From positions 1-20,732 of IMG/VR virus record IMGVR_UViG_3300022845_000027: 20,732 nucleotides of DNA; one strand, 5' to 3'. A program made the translations under genes and the position numbers. Within the stretch, counting starts at the first letter, position 1. Every line of letters begins with the position of its first letter. Shown here in pieces: positions 12,874-20,325 of the stretch. The notes below the pieces were generated by a model. The model did not search any database, had not been told where the DNA came from, and saw only the letters and a program-made list of their open reading frames with translations. The stretch is from a virus.

Positions 12874-14604
12874 TTAATCAACTCCTCGGATAATTGCACT
12901 TGCCGCTTCCCTAACGTCGGTAGTAGGACTGAACAACGGCACGTCAGTTAATTCAAACAGCCTCAGGTTTTTCATCGTATCCTCGTCATCTGAATAAACT
13001 GACTTAAAGTGGTCTAAGCGTGAGGTATGTTGATTAATTTTGTAATCCGCCGTTTTTTCGAGGGCACCTAAGAGCGTGACAACCTCCTCTTGCGTCATAG
13101 TGGCCAAGTCACCTGCGGCAGTTCGTCTAATCAACTTACGCTCGTTTTCTGTGATCTGACCCTGTCCACGCATTGCTTCTGCTGCCTGCAATTCAAATTG
13201 AGCAAGGGTACGCATTGCGGTTACTGTATTATTCAGCCGCTCTTGGTCCGTTGCGCCTTCTACGCCAAGAACACTGCCTAATCTATTGACATATAAACGG
13301 GCACCGCTTAACGGTCCTGCAAACACAGCGTCTTCCGCTTCTAGTGTAGGCCTGATTAAAGCAATGCTGTTCTTAGTTGACAATGCTCCATTAGCCGCGT
13401 TGTAGGAAGCATTAAGCTGATCGCCGGCCAGTTGTCCAACTTTCCCCCCAAGCTTATTTGTACCCATGCTTATGTTAGTGCCTGCAGGCGTCCGACCTCC
13501 CGCCAAGAAAGGCTTACCTTTCCCGTCCACGCCCCATGCGCCCGCCTCAGAGTCCAAGCCCATTACGCTAACTTCTTCCGGCGTCAACATTCTTGCTGCA
13601 GGTTCTTGTGTGACCACATCCTTATAAATTTCACCCTGACGCTCACCAAGGGCCAAGTTGCGTTCCTGAGCAGCGGTCCTTTCTCCTTGGGCCGCCTGCA
13701 GTGCTGCCATCTTAAGCGCTTGCGCTTCTTTGGACATGCCTGCTGCACGCTGACCTATACGGCCGGGCAGTTCACGTGTAGCCCCTGCCAGTCTTGCCGC
13801 AGCAGAGCCGCGAAGTGGTTGCCCATCAGGGCCAACATTACCGGCATAGCCGAGCGCAGCTTGACCAATGTCAAACAGCATTTGAGCCTGCGTATCCTTC
13901 GGATCGCTACCAAGAAGCTCTTGGTACATAGGCAAGCTTGCATCCATACCTGCCTGTAGGGTAGGCACGGCTTCAGGCTGCTGATTCATTATCGCTTGAT
14001 AGCGTGCTATGGCCGAGGCCACAACTTCGGGCGGATACGCTCCACTATTAGGGGTAACGCCGCCCAGATCAGAGCCTTTTGGCTCCTCGCTACCGTCTTG
14101 AAAATACTGGACCATGCCTCCGTTAGCCATCGCCATAGGCGCAGGTCCTTGGTCCATGGGCAATCCACCAATACCGCCCATCGCAGGTGCAGGACCCGCA
14201 GGCATAGGCGGTGGCGCCATTCCGGCCATTTCAGGAGGCATGCCCTGTGGCATTCCCTGAGGCGCAGGCATAGGCGGAGCAGCCGCTTGCTGAGCAAGGA
14301 CCGACTGCAACAATGTGAGAACACCCTCGGGCGTCTCTTCTGCTTCACGGAATCCAACCAGATCGGCAAGCTCCTCACGGCGCGCGTCAATCGAACGCAT
14401 GTCTCCGCGAAGGTTATTCATCAGGATTTCAGGCGAGTCAGGCGTGCGCGACATCATCCGAGCCATGTCGGCGTCTTCGCCCTCTTCCCTGTCGTCGTCA
14501 GAGATTTCACTCATCAGCTCGTCGATCTCGTCCATAAAGCCGGACATAATGCCGACATTCTCAACTTGATCTTCGTCGACCATCTGTAGCTTATCTTTTT
14601 GCAT
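12874..14604 (-). CDS. Virion-associated protein with Pro/Met/Gly-rich linker (576 aa)
   Basis: The N-terminal 60 residues are strongly acidic (DEIDELMSEISDDDREE). A low-complexity Pro/Met/Gly-rich stretch follows at about 110-160, then a short ANGGMVQYFQDGS motif of a kind common in marine phage virion proteins. The C-terminal half is helical, with RGQGQITENERKLI and ALEKTADYKINQHTSRL, also seen in that group. No enzyme motif is present. ATG 14604 was chosen because AAGGTGG lies five bases upstream; an in-frame GTG at 14613 sits inside that binding site and two bases after the preceding stop. It is probably an internal or tail-associated structural protein. The exact place in the particle is not readable from sequence. 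Confidence 0.65.
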   Translation of the reverse strand: MQKDKLQMVDEDQVENVGIMSGFMDEIDELMSEISDDDREEGEDADMARMMSRTPDSPEILMNNLRGDMRSIDARREELADLVGFREAEETPEGVLTLLQSVLAQQAAAPPMPAPQGMPQGMPPEMAGMAPPPMPAGPAPAMGGIGGLPMDQGPAPMAMANGGMVQYFQDGSEEPKGSDLGGVTPNSGAYPPEVVASAIARYQAIMNQQPEAVPTLQAGMDASLPMYQELLGSDPKDTQAQMLFDIGQAALGYAGNVGPDGQPLRGSAAARLAGATRELPGRIGQRAAGMSKEAQALKMAALQAAQGERTAAQERNLALGERQGEIYKDVVTQEPAARMLTPEEVSVMGLDSEAGAWGVDGKGKPFLAGGRTPAGTNISMGTNKLGGKVGQLAGDQLNASYNAANGALSTKNSIALIRPTLEAEDAVFAGPLSGARLYVNRLGSVLGVEGATDQERLNNTVTAMRTLAQFELQAAEAMRGQGQITENERKLIRRTAAGDLATMTQEEVVTLLGALEKTADYKINQHTSRLDHFKSVYSDDEDTMKNLRLFELTDVPLFSPTTDVREAASAIIRGVD

Positions 14605-14614
14605 TTTTCCCACC

Positions 14615-15904
14615 TTAGAATACTTTAGCCGCGCCTGCGGCCGTGGTCAACGCGCCTACTCCCAAGCCTACCGCTGTCTGTAGCGGGCTTGCACTAGGTG
14701 CTGTCTGCGAGGTAAGTGCCATTGAAGTGGTTGGTGCGCCACGATAAATGTCTGAAACAAATCCAAGCTGCTGATAAGGCGCCATTGACTCCTGCATCTG
14801 GGTAGAGCGGATGGCATCAATTTGAGCCTGCTCATTTTGACGTTCTAGGCCGCCAAGCCCCATCAACACGCCTGTGTCGGCTGCACCGAGTTGCTGTGTA
14901 GCCTGACCTAGTGCGCCGTATTGCGTGCCAAGCGAACCCATCTGGCCGCCAAGGCTACCTAATGTGCCTGCCTTGTTGATGTCAACGCCCGCCTGCTGTG
15001 CAGTGAGACCGCCGATGCCTTGTCCGAGATTACCGAATTGCATACCCGCCTGACCTAGTGCCTGACCACCGGCTAACTGGCGCTGTTGTTGCTGCTCAAA
15101 GTTGCCCATAGCAGCGGCTTGAGCCTGTTGGTAGTTGTTCGCGTAGTCCTGCATGATTCTCTGCTGCATCAGGTCCTGAACACCGCGCTCAGTTTCAGCA
15201 CGCTGAACACCTTCTCGAGTACCCCCAAAAGCACCGGAACCAACTGCTTGAGCGGCTTGGCCCGTTTGAGCAATATCAGCCTGACGGCGCATCTCACCAA
15301 GAGCGTTTTGTGTCACCTGCTCTTGGTACGGGTTCATGTATTGAGTTACAGGGCTAGTATATAGCGACTGCTCCTCTGTTTTATATTGGCCCCGTAACGC
15401 CTGGGCTTCGGGGGAATAAGGGTCCATCCCGCTCAATTGTTGAGTAATACTATTTAACCGTTGAACCGTAGGATCAGCCTGCTGTTCTTGTAAACTACTG
15501 AATTGTTTTCTTTGGCGAGTAGGATCATACGCCTGAGCAGAACCTAAGATACCGCCGATACCTTGACCGATAACAGGGACTGCGCGACCCATCATATCTT
15601 GAGCGGCTTGGTACTGGCTTGCGGTGTCTATTGCACCCGCCGCTAACGCTCCGCGCTGCGTGAGGTCCATGCCTTGAGTGACGCCTTGGGAGGCTGCTTG
15701 GATGTAAGGCTCAAACGACCCTACACCTTGCTTGGCAAAGTCAATTCCCTGTAGCTCAGTACCAGAAAGACCTGCGGCCTCAACGGCGGGCAGGGACATT
15801 GGCTGATTGTAGAGGTTCTGGGCCTCTTGAAGCAGGCCGAGTTTATAGGCCTCAACTTCTGGGGCCTCACGCACATATTGAGTGCTGTAAGTCATATCAA
15901 CCAT
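14615..15904 (-). CDS. Gln/Ala/Gly-rich virion protein (429 aa)
   Basis: Residues about 185-255 contain the conserved marine phage block YMNPYQEQVTQNALGEMRR...AVGSGAFGGTREGVQRAE...AYANNY-like, a helical segment of unknown function that recurs in structural gene clusters. A Gln-rich stretch (NFEQQQQRQLAGG) follows, and from about 312 to 345 there are seven-residue Leu-Gly repeats (SLGGQMG, SLGTQYG, ALGQATQ). The C-terminus is a small-residue hydrophobic helix (GLGVGALTTAAGAAKVF). The composition suggests an elongated, self-associating protein of the ejectosome or tail. ATG 15904 overlaps the upstream gene by 8 bases and has AGAGGG eight bases before it; Met4 is a possible alternative start. 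There is no enzymatic signature. Confidence 0.65.
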   Translation of the reverse strand: MVDMTYSTQYVREAPEVEAYKLGLLQEAQNLYNQPMSLPAVEAAGLSGTELQGIDFAKQGVGSFEPYIQAASQGVTQGMDLTQRGALAAGAIDTASQYQAAQDMMGRAVPVIGQGIGGILGSAQAYDPTRQRKQFSSLQEQQADPTVQRLNSITQQLSGMDPYSPEAQALRGQYKTEEQSLYTSPVTQYMNPYQEQVTQNALGEMRRQADIAQTGQAAQAVGSGAFGGTREGVQRAETERGVQDLMQQRIMQDYANNYQQAQAAAMGNFEQQQQRQLAGGQALGQAGMQFGNLGQGIGGLTAQQAGVDINKAGTLGSLGGQMGSLGTQYGALGQATQQLGAADTGVLMGLGGLERQNEQAQIDAIRSTQMQESMAPYQQLGFVSDIYRGAPTTSMALTSQTAPSASPLQTAVGLGVGALTTAAGAAKVF

Positions 15905-17846
15905 TGGCGCGGCCCTCTAGGTTCTTCATAAGTGCATACATTTTCTTGGCTCCCTTGCGCCGTGATCCGTTGCCCATGTTGCGTACTGCCTTGGCGGTGA
16001 ATACAAACTCGCCGTCGCTGAGCATTGCGGGGATGTCGTCGGATGTACCAGTGCCCGGCCCGTTTATGGGACCATTCTTGCGCGGGAAGTCAGTCGTGCT
16101 GCCTCCCGTTGCGGCACCGTAGGGGCGGTACGTTTGATACGGCGCAGTTTGCGACATGGTATTCACACCGCCAAAGCTCAGGCCGTAACGCTCAGGGTAC
16201 TGCTCGAGCAGTCGTTGGCCGTGCGCATTCATAAAGTCTTCATAGCCGGGCGGCAGTTGTGGCTGCTCAGGGCTAAACGCTCCGGATAATCCGGCGATGC
16301 CCATGCCTGCAGCGGCTAGAGGCATTAGGTTAGAGATTGTATTAGTTGCGTTTGCTTGTATAGCTAAATCGTTAATGGTCTTAGATGCAGTGTTATTTGC
16401 TAATTTTGTTTTAAGTAACTCTACATCCCCGCCATAAAATGTATCGGCTATACTCTGCATTTTATTTGCTTTGCTTGCCGCCTGACGGGCGGTCGGGGAA
16501 AAGGCGTCTTTTATACTTCCTACCCTTTCGCCCAAGGTCGCATCGGGTCCGAAAGCGTCGCCTATGTTTTCAAAGAAGCCCGGCGCTGCAGTTTGGCTGA
16601 CTGTAGCTGCTTGACTGCCTGTGCCTCCGGCTGAAATTTCTCTGAGCCTTGCGGCCTGTGAAGCTTGATCAATTGCCGCCCTGTCTAAAGAGGCCACACC
16701 GCTTTGAACTGAAGAAGGGGCTGCTGCAATAGGAGTCGCAGGGGGAATAGCTGAACGGGTAAGTGCGGGTCCCTGAGGACCTGCAGCAAAAGATTGCGCC
16801 GCGCTAGGCTCGGTCAGCCGAGCTAGTTGTGACGCTTGATCAATTGCCGCTGTGTCTATGCCCGGCATAGGAGTCCCTGCCGCCACTGTTTCTGCCGCTG
16901 CCGTGCTTACATCAGGAAGCGCCGAACCTGCTGTCCTGTCTACAGTGGCTATGGAGTCGCTCACCGGAGCACCCGTAGGCGCCGCAGTAGACTTAAATGC
17001 GCTTGCTCCTTGGGTCACGCCTTTCACGGCACCGGCAGTTACCGCGCCAATAGCGCCTGCCTTTAGGGAGTCCTTAAGGTTTCCACCTGCAATAAGAGAC
17101 GAGCCTGCACCGGCAACAAAGCCTTGAGTAGCTGCGATCAGGGCAGGGGCGGCTGTAGTACCAAAAATCCCGGCGGCAGCAGGCCCGGCGACCATGAAGA
17201 GCGCCGTACCGATAACGATCTTACCAATCGTCGTGTTGGCAAACTTCTTGATCGTCTTACCGATCTTCTTAAATAGCTTTTTCAAGAAGAACTCAGGCAT
17301 GCCGGTGGTGGGGTTAGTAGTGCCGCTACCGCCAATACGCCTTAGGATCTGTGCCTCAATGGGGCTAATGTGGGCGACCATCGTGTCGCCGTTACGGCCT
17401 GCGTCGGCCATAGCCTGAGCCATTGGGCGGAGGCTTGCGATACCGCCCTTGGCGAAATTCTGTGGGGGAGCCATTGTCTCAGAGGGGCGCATTTGATCAA
17501 GCGCAACCTGCAGAGCGCCAAATAGCTGCGCGTCAAACGCCTCTGGCAGAAGCTCTTCGTCTACACCTTGGGCCATGTAACGCTGACGAATAGCCGCGTA
17601 GTTGGCGGGGTCAGAAAGCACCTCATCAACCATAGCGTCAAGAAGAGAGATTACCTCTGGCGGTATCTCCATCTCCTCTAATTCACGCCTAAACTCGGAA
17701 ACGGCAATAGGGTCGGCCTGTTCAGCCGCCATTAGCATTTCGGAGTTAACTTCAGTCGGGGAAACCTGTCCGCGCATCTCGTTGACGGCGGCCATTTCGG
17801 CGCTCATATCGCCCATTTGAGCGGGTAGGGGCATCGCTTCTGCCAT
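15897..17846 (-). CDS. Large virion protein with conserved marine-phage C-terminal domain (649 aa)
   Basis: Modular structural protein. Residues 60-120 are acidic and helical. A FAKGGIASL motif (131-139) leads to GDTMVAHISPIEAQILRRIG...TNPTTGMPEF (153-186), a conserved block in such proteins. A Lys-rich helix (189-202) is followed by a hydrophobic segment (208-228) that could cross a membrane. The Ala/Ser/Thr-rich middle contains two copies of AAIDQASQ-x-ARL (about 331-343 and 388-400). The last 58 residues carry GPGTGTSDDIPAMLSDGEF and a basic end, a domain very common in marine phages. ATG 17846 has AAGGAAAA seven bases upstream. The hydrophobic and basic segments suggest contact with the host membrane during DNA entry; this is inference. 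Confidence 0.7.
   Translation of the reverse strand: MAEAMPLPAQMGDMSAEMAAVNEMRGQVSPTEVNSEMLMAAEQADPIAVSEFRRELEEMEIPPEVISLLDAMVDEVLSDPANYAAIRQRYMAQGVDEELLPEAFDAQLFGALQVALDQMRPSETMAPPQNFAKGGIASLRPMAQAMADAGRNGDTMVAHISPIEAQILRRIGGSGTTNPTTGMPEFFLKKLFKKIGKTIKKFANTTIGKIVIGTALFMVAGPAAAGIFGTTAAPALIAATQGFVAGAGSSLIAGGNLKDSLKAGAIGAVTAGAVKGVTQGASAFKSTAAPTGAPVSDSIATVDRTAGSALPDVSTAAAETVAAGTPMPGIDTAAIDQASQLARLTEPSAAQSFAAGPQGPALTRSAIPPATPIAAAPSSVQSGVASLDRAAIDQASQAARLREISAGGTGSQAATVSQTAAPGFFENIGDAFGPDATLGERVGSIKDAFSPTARQAASKANKMQSIADTFYGGDVELLKTKLANNTASKTINDLAIQANATNTISNLMPLAAAGMGIAGLSGAFSPEQPQLPPGYEDFMNAHGQRLLEQYPERYGLSFGGVNTMSQTAPYQTYRPYGAATGGSTTDFPRKNGPINGPGTGTSDDIPAMLSDGEFVFTAKAVRNMGNGSRRKGAKKMYALMKNLEGRANG
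16663..16850 (-). repeat. Two 17-bp direct repeats inside the 649-residue virion gene
   Basis: GCTTGATCAATTGCCGC occurs at 16663-16679 and again at 16834-16850, 171 bases (57 codons) apart and in frame. The two copies encode the repeated AAIDQASQ peptide, and the similarity continues in the following residues (LARL/AARL). This looks like a partial internal duplication or recombination between low-complexity segments. Confidence 0.75.
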
Positions 17847-17887
17847 GATCTTTTCCTTAATTTTTTAAGTAGGACCACACAGGGTCG

Positions 17888-17903
17888 CGCGCCAAAAGAC
17901 GCG
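17888..17903 (-). promoter_or_regulatory. Short GC hairpin in the largest virion-region gap
   Basis: On the minus strand CGCGTC-TTTT-GGCGCG folds into a six-pair stem (one G-U) with a UUUU loop. It lies in the 84-base gap between the 110-residue protein and the 649-residue protein. No U tract follows, so termination would be weak; it may be an mRNA processing or stabilising element. No convincing promoter is seen in the gap. Confidence 0.35.
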
Positions 17904-17930
17904 AAATTACTGCTGATTATCAAGCAATTA

Positions 17931-18263
17931 TCAGTCCCTGTCCACTTCAAGATAGGACAGGTAAAAAGTCACGTCGGCTTCGACTGAAGTAACCTTTAAG
18001 ACGTTACCTTCTTCTAAAATGCATGGAACACCTGCGAACACGTCAACGCTTGCACTTTGAGCTAATGCTTGCTCATGATACAAATAGCCTACTGCACCGC
18101 CCGATGTTTCGTACTGACTTACCGTAATATCCGACGGACTGCTAGAGGCATTGGTCACCCTTAGCGACTTAATAATCGCTGTATTTGCAGCAGGAACGGT
18201 GTAAATCGTTGTCTCGGTCGCCGCTGCAGGGATAAGTCGCTGATGGAAATATTTATCTGCCAC
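17931..18263 (-). CDS. Small beta-rich virion protein (110 aa)
   Basis: The sequence alternates hydrophobic and polar positions throughout (TTIYTVPAANTAIIKSLRVTN at about 18-38; VLKVTSVEADVTFYLSYLEV near the end), which predicts a beta sandwich. A single short loop (TSGGAVGYLYHEQAL) breaks the pattern. Similar small proteins that start with 'YTVPA' are common next to neck or tail genes in marine phages, where they are thought to be minor decoration or head-tail components. The start is GTG 18263, two bases after the stop of the 58-residue gene, giving tight coupling. Specific role unknown. Confidence 0.7.
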   Translation of the reverse strand: MADKYFHQRLIPAAATETTIYTVPAANTAIIKSLRVTNASSSPSDITVSQYETSGGAVGYLYHEQALAQSASVDVFAGVPCILEEGNVLKVTSVEADVTFYLSYLEVDRD

Positions 18264-18265
18264 GG

Positions 18266-18442
18266 CTAAGTACCCTCAAACCACGCGCGGGCATTACTCT
18301 TCTGCTGAGTAGTAATCGGCGTGTAGCTGCTGTTTAACTGCAAAATGATCTGCTCGAGCGATCTAACCAGTTGGTCAAACTGCTGCGGGTTGTAGTCGCC
18401 CAACGCTGCGTTAGGGAGTCGGACGTTCTGTATCTTGCTCAT
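18266..18442 (-). CDS. Short conserved helical protein (58 aa)
   Basis: ATG 18442 overlaps the stop of the gp10-like gene as ATGA, and TAG ends at 18266. The protein reads MSKIQNVRLPNAALGDYNP, then a helix QQFDQLVRSLEQIILQLNSS, then a short polar tail ending WFEGT. The helix has the heptad pattern of a coiled coil and could oligomerise. Proteins with NPEQFNQLVRTLE-like helices occur at this place in many marine phages, just after the stabilisation protein, so this is a genuine member of the virion cassette although it is short. Function unknown. Confidence 0.8.
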   Translation of the reverse strand: MSKIQNVRLPNAALGDYNPQQFDQLVRSLEQIILQLNSSYTPITTQQKSNARAWFEGT

Positions 18443-20307
18443 CGCAGGCCATCCGGTTGTATGTCAACGCGCAGGGTTCCGTAGCGCCAGTTGGTGTCTA
18501 CGCCGGAGCTGTCTATCTTAATCGCTATCTGCCTGCCACGTGCTCGCGTGTCCACTTTTTGCGTTCCCGGTGCTATGACATACGGGTCCAAAGAGCTTGG
18601 GCTTGCAGAAGCCTGCGGGTAGGGGCGGAGCAAGAGGTTAACCGTGAGGTTGCCCTGCTGATCTTTAAAGTCAGGGATAAACTTCCGCATAAGCAGCATG
18701 TTATCCCCTTCGCCCATGTCAAAATAACCTGACTCAAGAGAGGCTGTTATGCCCGTGCCGTCGGCCTGATTGACGCCTGATTCTTGGTTATAGACCACGG
18801 TGCGACCTGCAGTAAGGCCGTATATAGTGCTTGGCGATGTCGCAGTGCTGTCGACTAGCTGCTCTGTACCAACAGGGAGGTTAAATGTGCCTACATCCTG
18901 CCACGCGGTGCGAGCTAAACTGCCTATTGACCAGACGTTTTCAAGGTAATTATAGGTCACACTACGGTCTATAGAGTCAGACGTGAAACTACAGTAGAAC
19001 CACGTAATCTCGTTGTAATCCGTGTTTAATCCGGCAAAGACCTTACGGCCTTGGACGAGGTTTAAGTCTTTAAAGACGTAGTCTTGCACGGTGCAGGGTA
19101 TCTTCTTGACCGTACCGTCAAACACATAGAAAGCCTCAGGTCCCATCCACATGGCTAGGCCATTCACGTCCAGAGCACAGTGTGGCCCCAAAGCCCCGCA
19201 GTTGCTCGCAAGCTGTTGAAAGCCAAAGGTGTAAGGAGGACCGATATATTGCATGCCGTGCAAGGAGGTGTCGGTTAAAATAAGTATCTGGCCGCGTGAG
19301 CGCACGGCGGTCATAATCCTGTTCCCGTCCGAGAGGCGTTGCCCGCCTGCCGTGTTAGTGACCGATTCCGCAAATTCGTTAATGTTTTCTTGGTCAGAGA
19401 ACCGAACGAACAAGGGGTCTTGTGTGGTTGGATCGCCTACCGTGGTCTCCGTGCCTAAGCACACCAAATGCCTGTCTGGGCTAGAGATTAGGGCAAAAGT
19501 ACTGGCGCTAGGCGCCCCGCTAATTGCAGTGGCTCGCGTGTCTATGCCGGAGGCAGGGTTCCAATTGAATATCTGACCGTCCACAAGCTGCAGGATAAGG
19601 ACCTGCCCAAAGTTGTCAAACTTCCAACTTCTAGAGAAAAGAGAGACCTCTGTGCTAGACGTTCTTTCTGTGCCCCAAGTTTCCGCGCCCCACGTTCCAC
19701 TGCCAAATCCAAAGTCGAACAGGCTGACATCAGAACCTGCGGTTATTTGATATTCGCCTACTACCGAAGCTCCGCCGTTGCCTGTATCAGAACCGTTTGC
19801 GTTAACAGGGGCTGTGATAGTGTAGGTAGAGGAGTTAGTGACTTCGGTTATTTGATACTCAGAATTCAGAATGTCAGCAGTGATTGCGCCACCTAAACTG
19901 ACTGCCCCGCTAAACGTGACAAAATCACCCTCGACCGCGCCATGAGCGGCGTCGGTTACGGTAAGTGTCGGGGAGCCTGAAGAGGCTGCAAACGTAACGT
20001 CGCCTGCTGTAGTCGTGGCCCTCAAAGGTGTTATATCAGACCAGACTCCGCCATTTGAAACGTAGACTTTACGGTCCGTACCAATAGCTAGATAAGGGCT
20101 TCCGGCTAGATTATTCCACGAAAAAACATCGGTTGCATTGCCGACAAGGTAAGCAGCAGTTCCATTGAAATAGGTCCACCCACCTATCTTTTCTGGCAAG
20201 CCAAAACGAAAGCGCACGTTATCACAATTCGTCCACCCCCCTTCCGCACCGTATTCGGTGTTCTGCTTGTCGATGCCGGGCTTTAATGCCAATCGGAAAT
20301 AAGCCAT
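18439..20307 (-). CDS. P22 gp10-like packaged-DNA stabilisation / tail protein
   Basis: A 622-residue beta-rich protein. The N-terminus (LKPGIDKQNTEYGAEGGW, then VRFRFGLPEKIGGW at about 31-44) is the signature of phage stabilisation proteins related to P22 gp10, which close the portal channel after packaging and connect to the tail. Aromatic beta repeats follow (FSWNNLAGSPYLAIGTDRKV; WKFDNFGQVLILQLVDGQIF; PEAFYVFDGTVKKIP), consistent with a propeller. Residues about 103-165 look like an inserted Ig-like or carbohydrate-binding-like module (SPTLTVTDAAHGAVEGDFV). It is longer than P22 gp10 (about 470 residues), partly because of this insert. The binding site before ATG 20307 is weak. It follows the lysozyme gene and overlaps the 58-residue gene by 4 bases. 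Confidence 0.78.
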   Translation of the reverse strand: MAYFRLALKPGIDKQNTEYGAEGGWTNCDNVRFRFGLPEKIGGWTYFNGTAAYLVGNATDVFSWNNLAGSPYLAIGTDRKVYVSNGGVWSDITPLRATTTAGDVTFAASSGSPTLTVTDAAHGAVEGDFVTFSGAVSLGGAITADILNSEYQITEVTNSSTYTITAPVNANGSDTGNGGASVVGEYQITAGSDVSLFDFGFGSGTWGAETWGTERTSSTEVSLFSRSWKFDNFGQVLILQLVDGQIFNWNPASGIDTRATAISGAPSASTFALISSPDRHLVCLGTETTVGDPTTQDPLFVRFSDQENINEFAESVTNTAGGQRLSDGNRIMTAVRSRGQILILTDTSLHGMQYIGPPYTFGFQQLASNCGALGPHCALDVNGLAMWMGPEAFYVFDGTVKKIPCTVQDYVFKDLNLVQGRKVFAGLNTDYNEITWFYCSFTSDSIDRSVTYNYLENVWSIGSLARTAWQDVGTFNLPVGTEQLVDSTATSPSTIYGLTAGRTVVYNQESGVNQADGTGITASLESGYFDMGEGDNMLLMRKFIPDFKDQQGNLTVNLLLRPYPQASASPSSLDPYVIAPGTQKVDTRARGRQIAIKIDSSGVDTNWRYGTLRVDIQPDGLR

Positions 20308-20325
20308 ACGCGGTTACCAATCTCG

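Noticed and set aside
13432-14589. Two long plus-strand frames (175 and 197 codons) opposite the 576-residue virion gene
   Set aside because: Their translations are rich in His, Arg, Cys and Ser, as expected from the complement of a Pro/Ala/Gly-rich gene. They have no ribosome binding sites and oppose a convincing gene.
17911-17932. Possible inverted repeat CTGAT...ATCAG near the end of the 110-residue gene
   Set aside because: Only five bases pair; the signal is mainly a short direct repeat of ATTATCA and could easily be chance.
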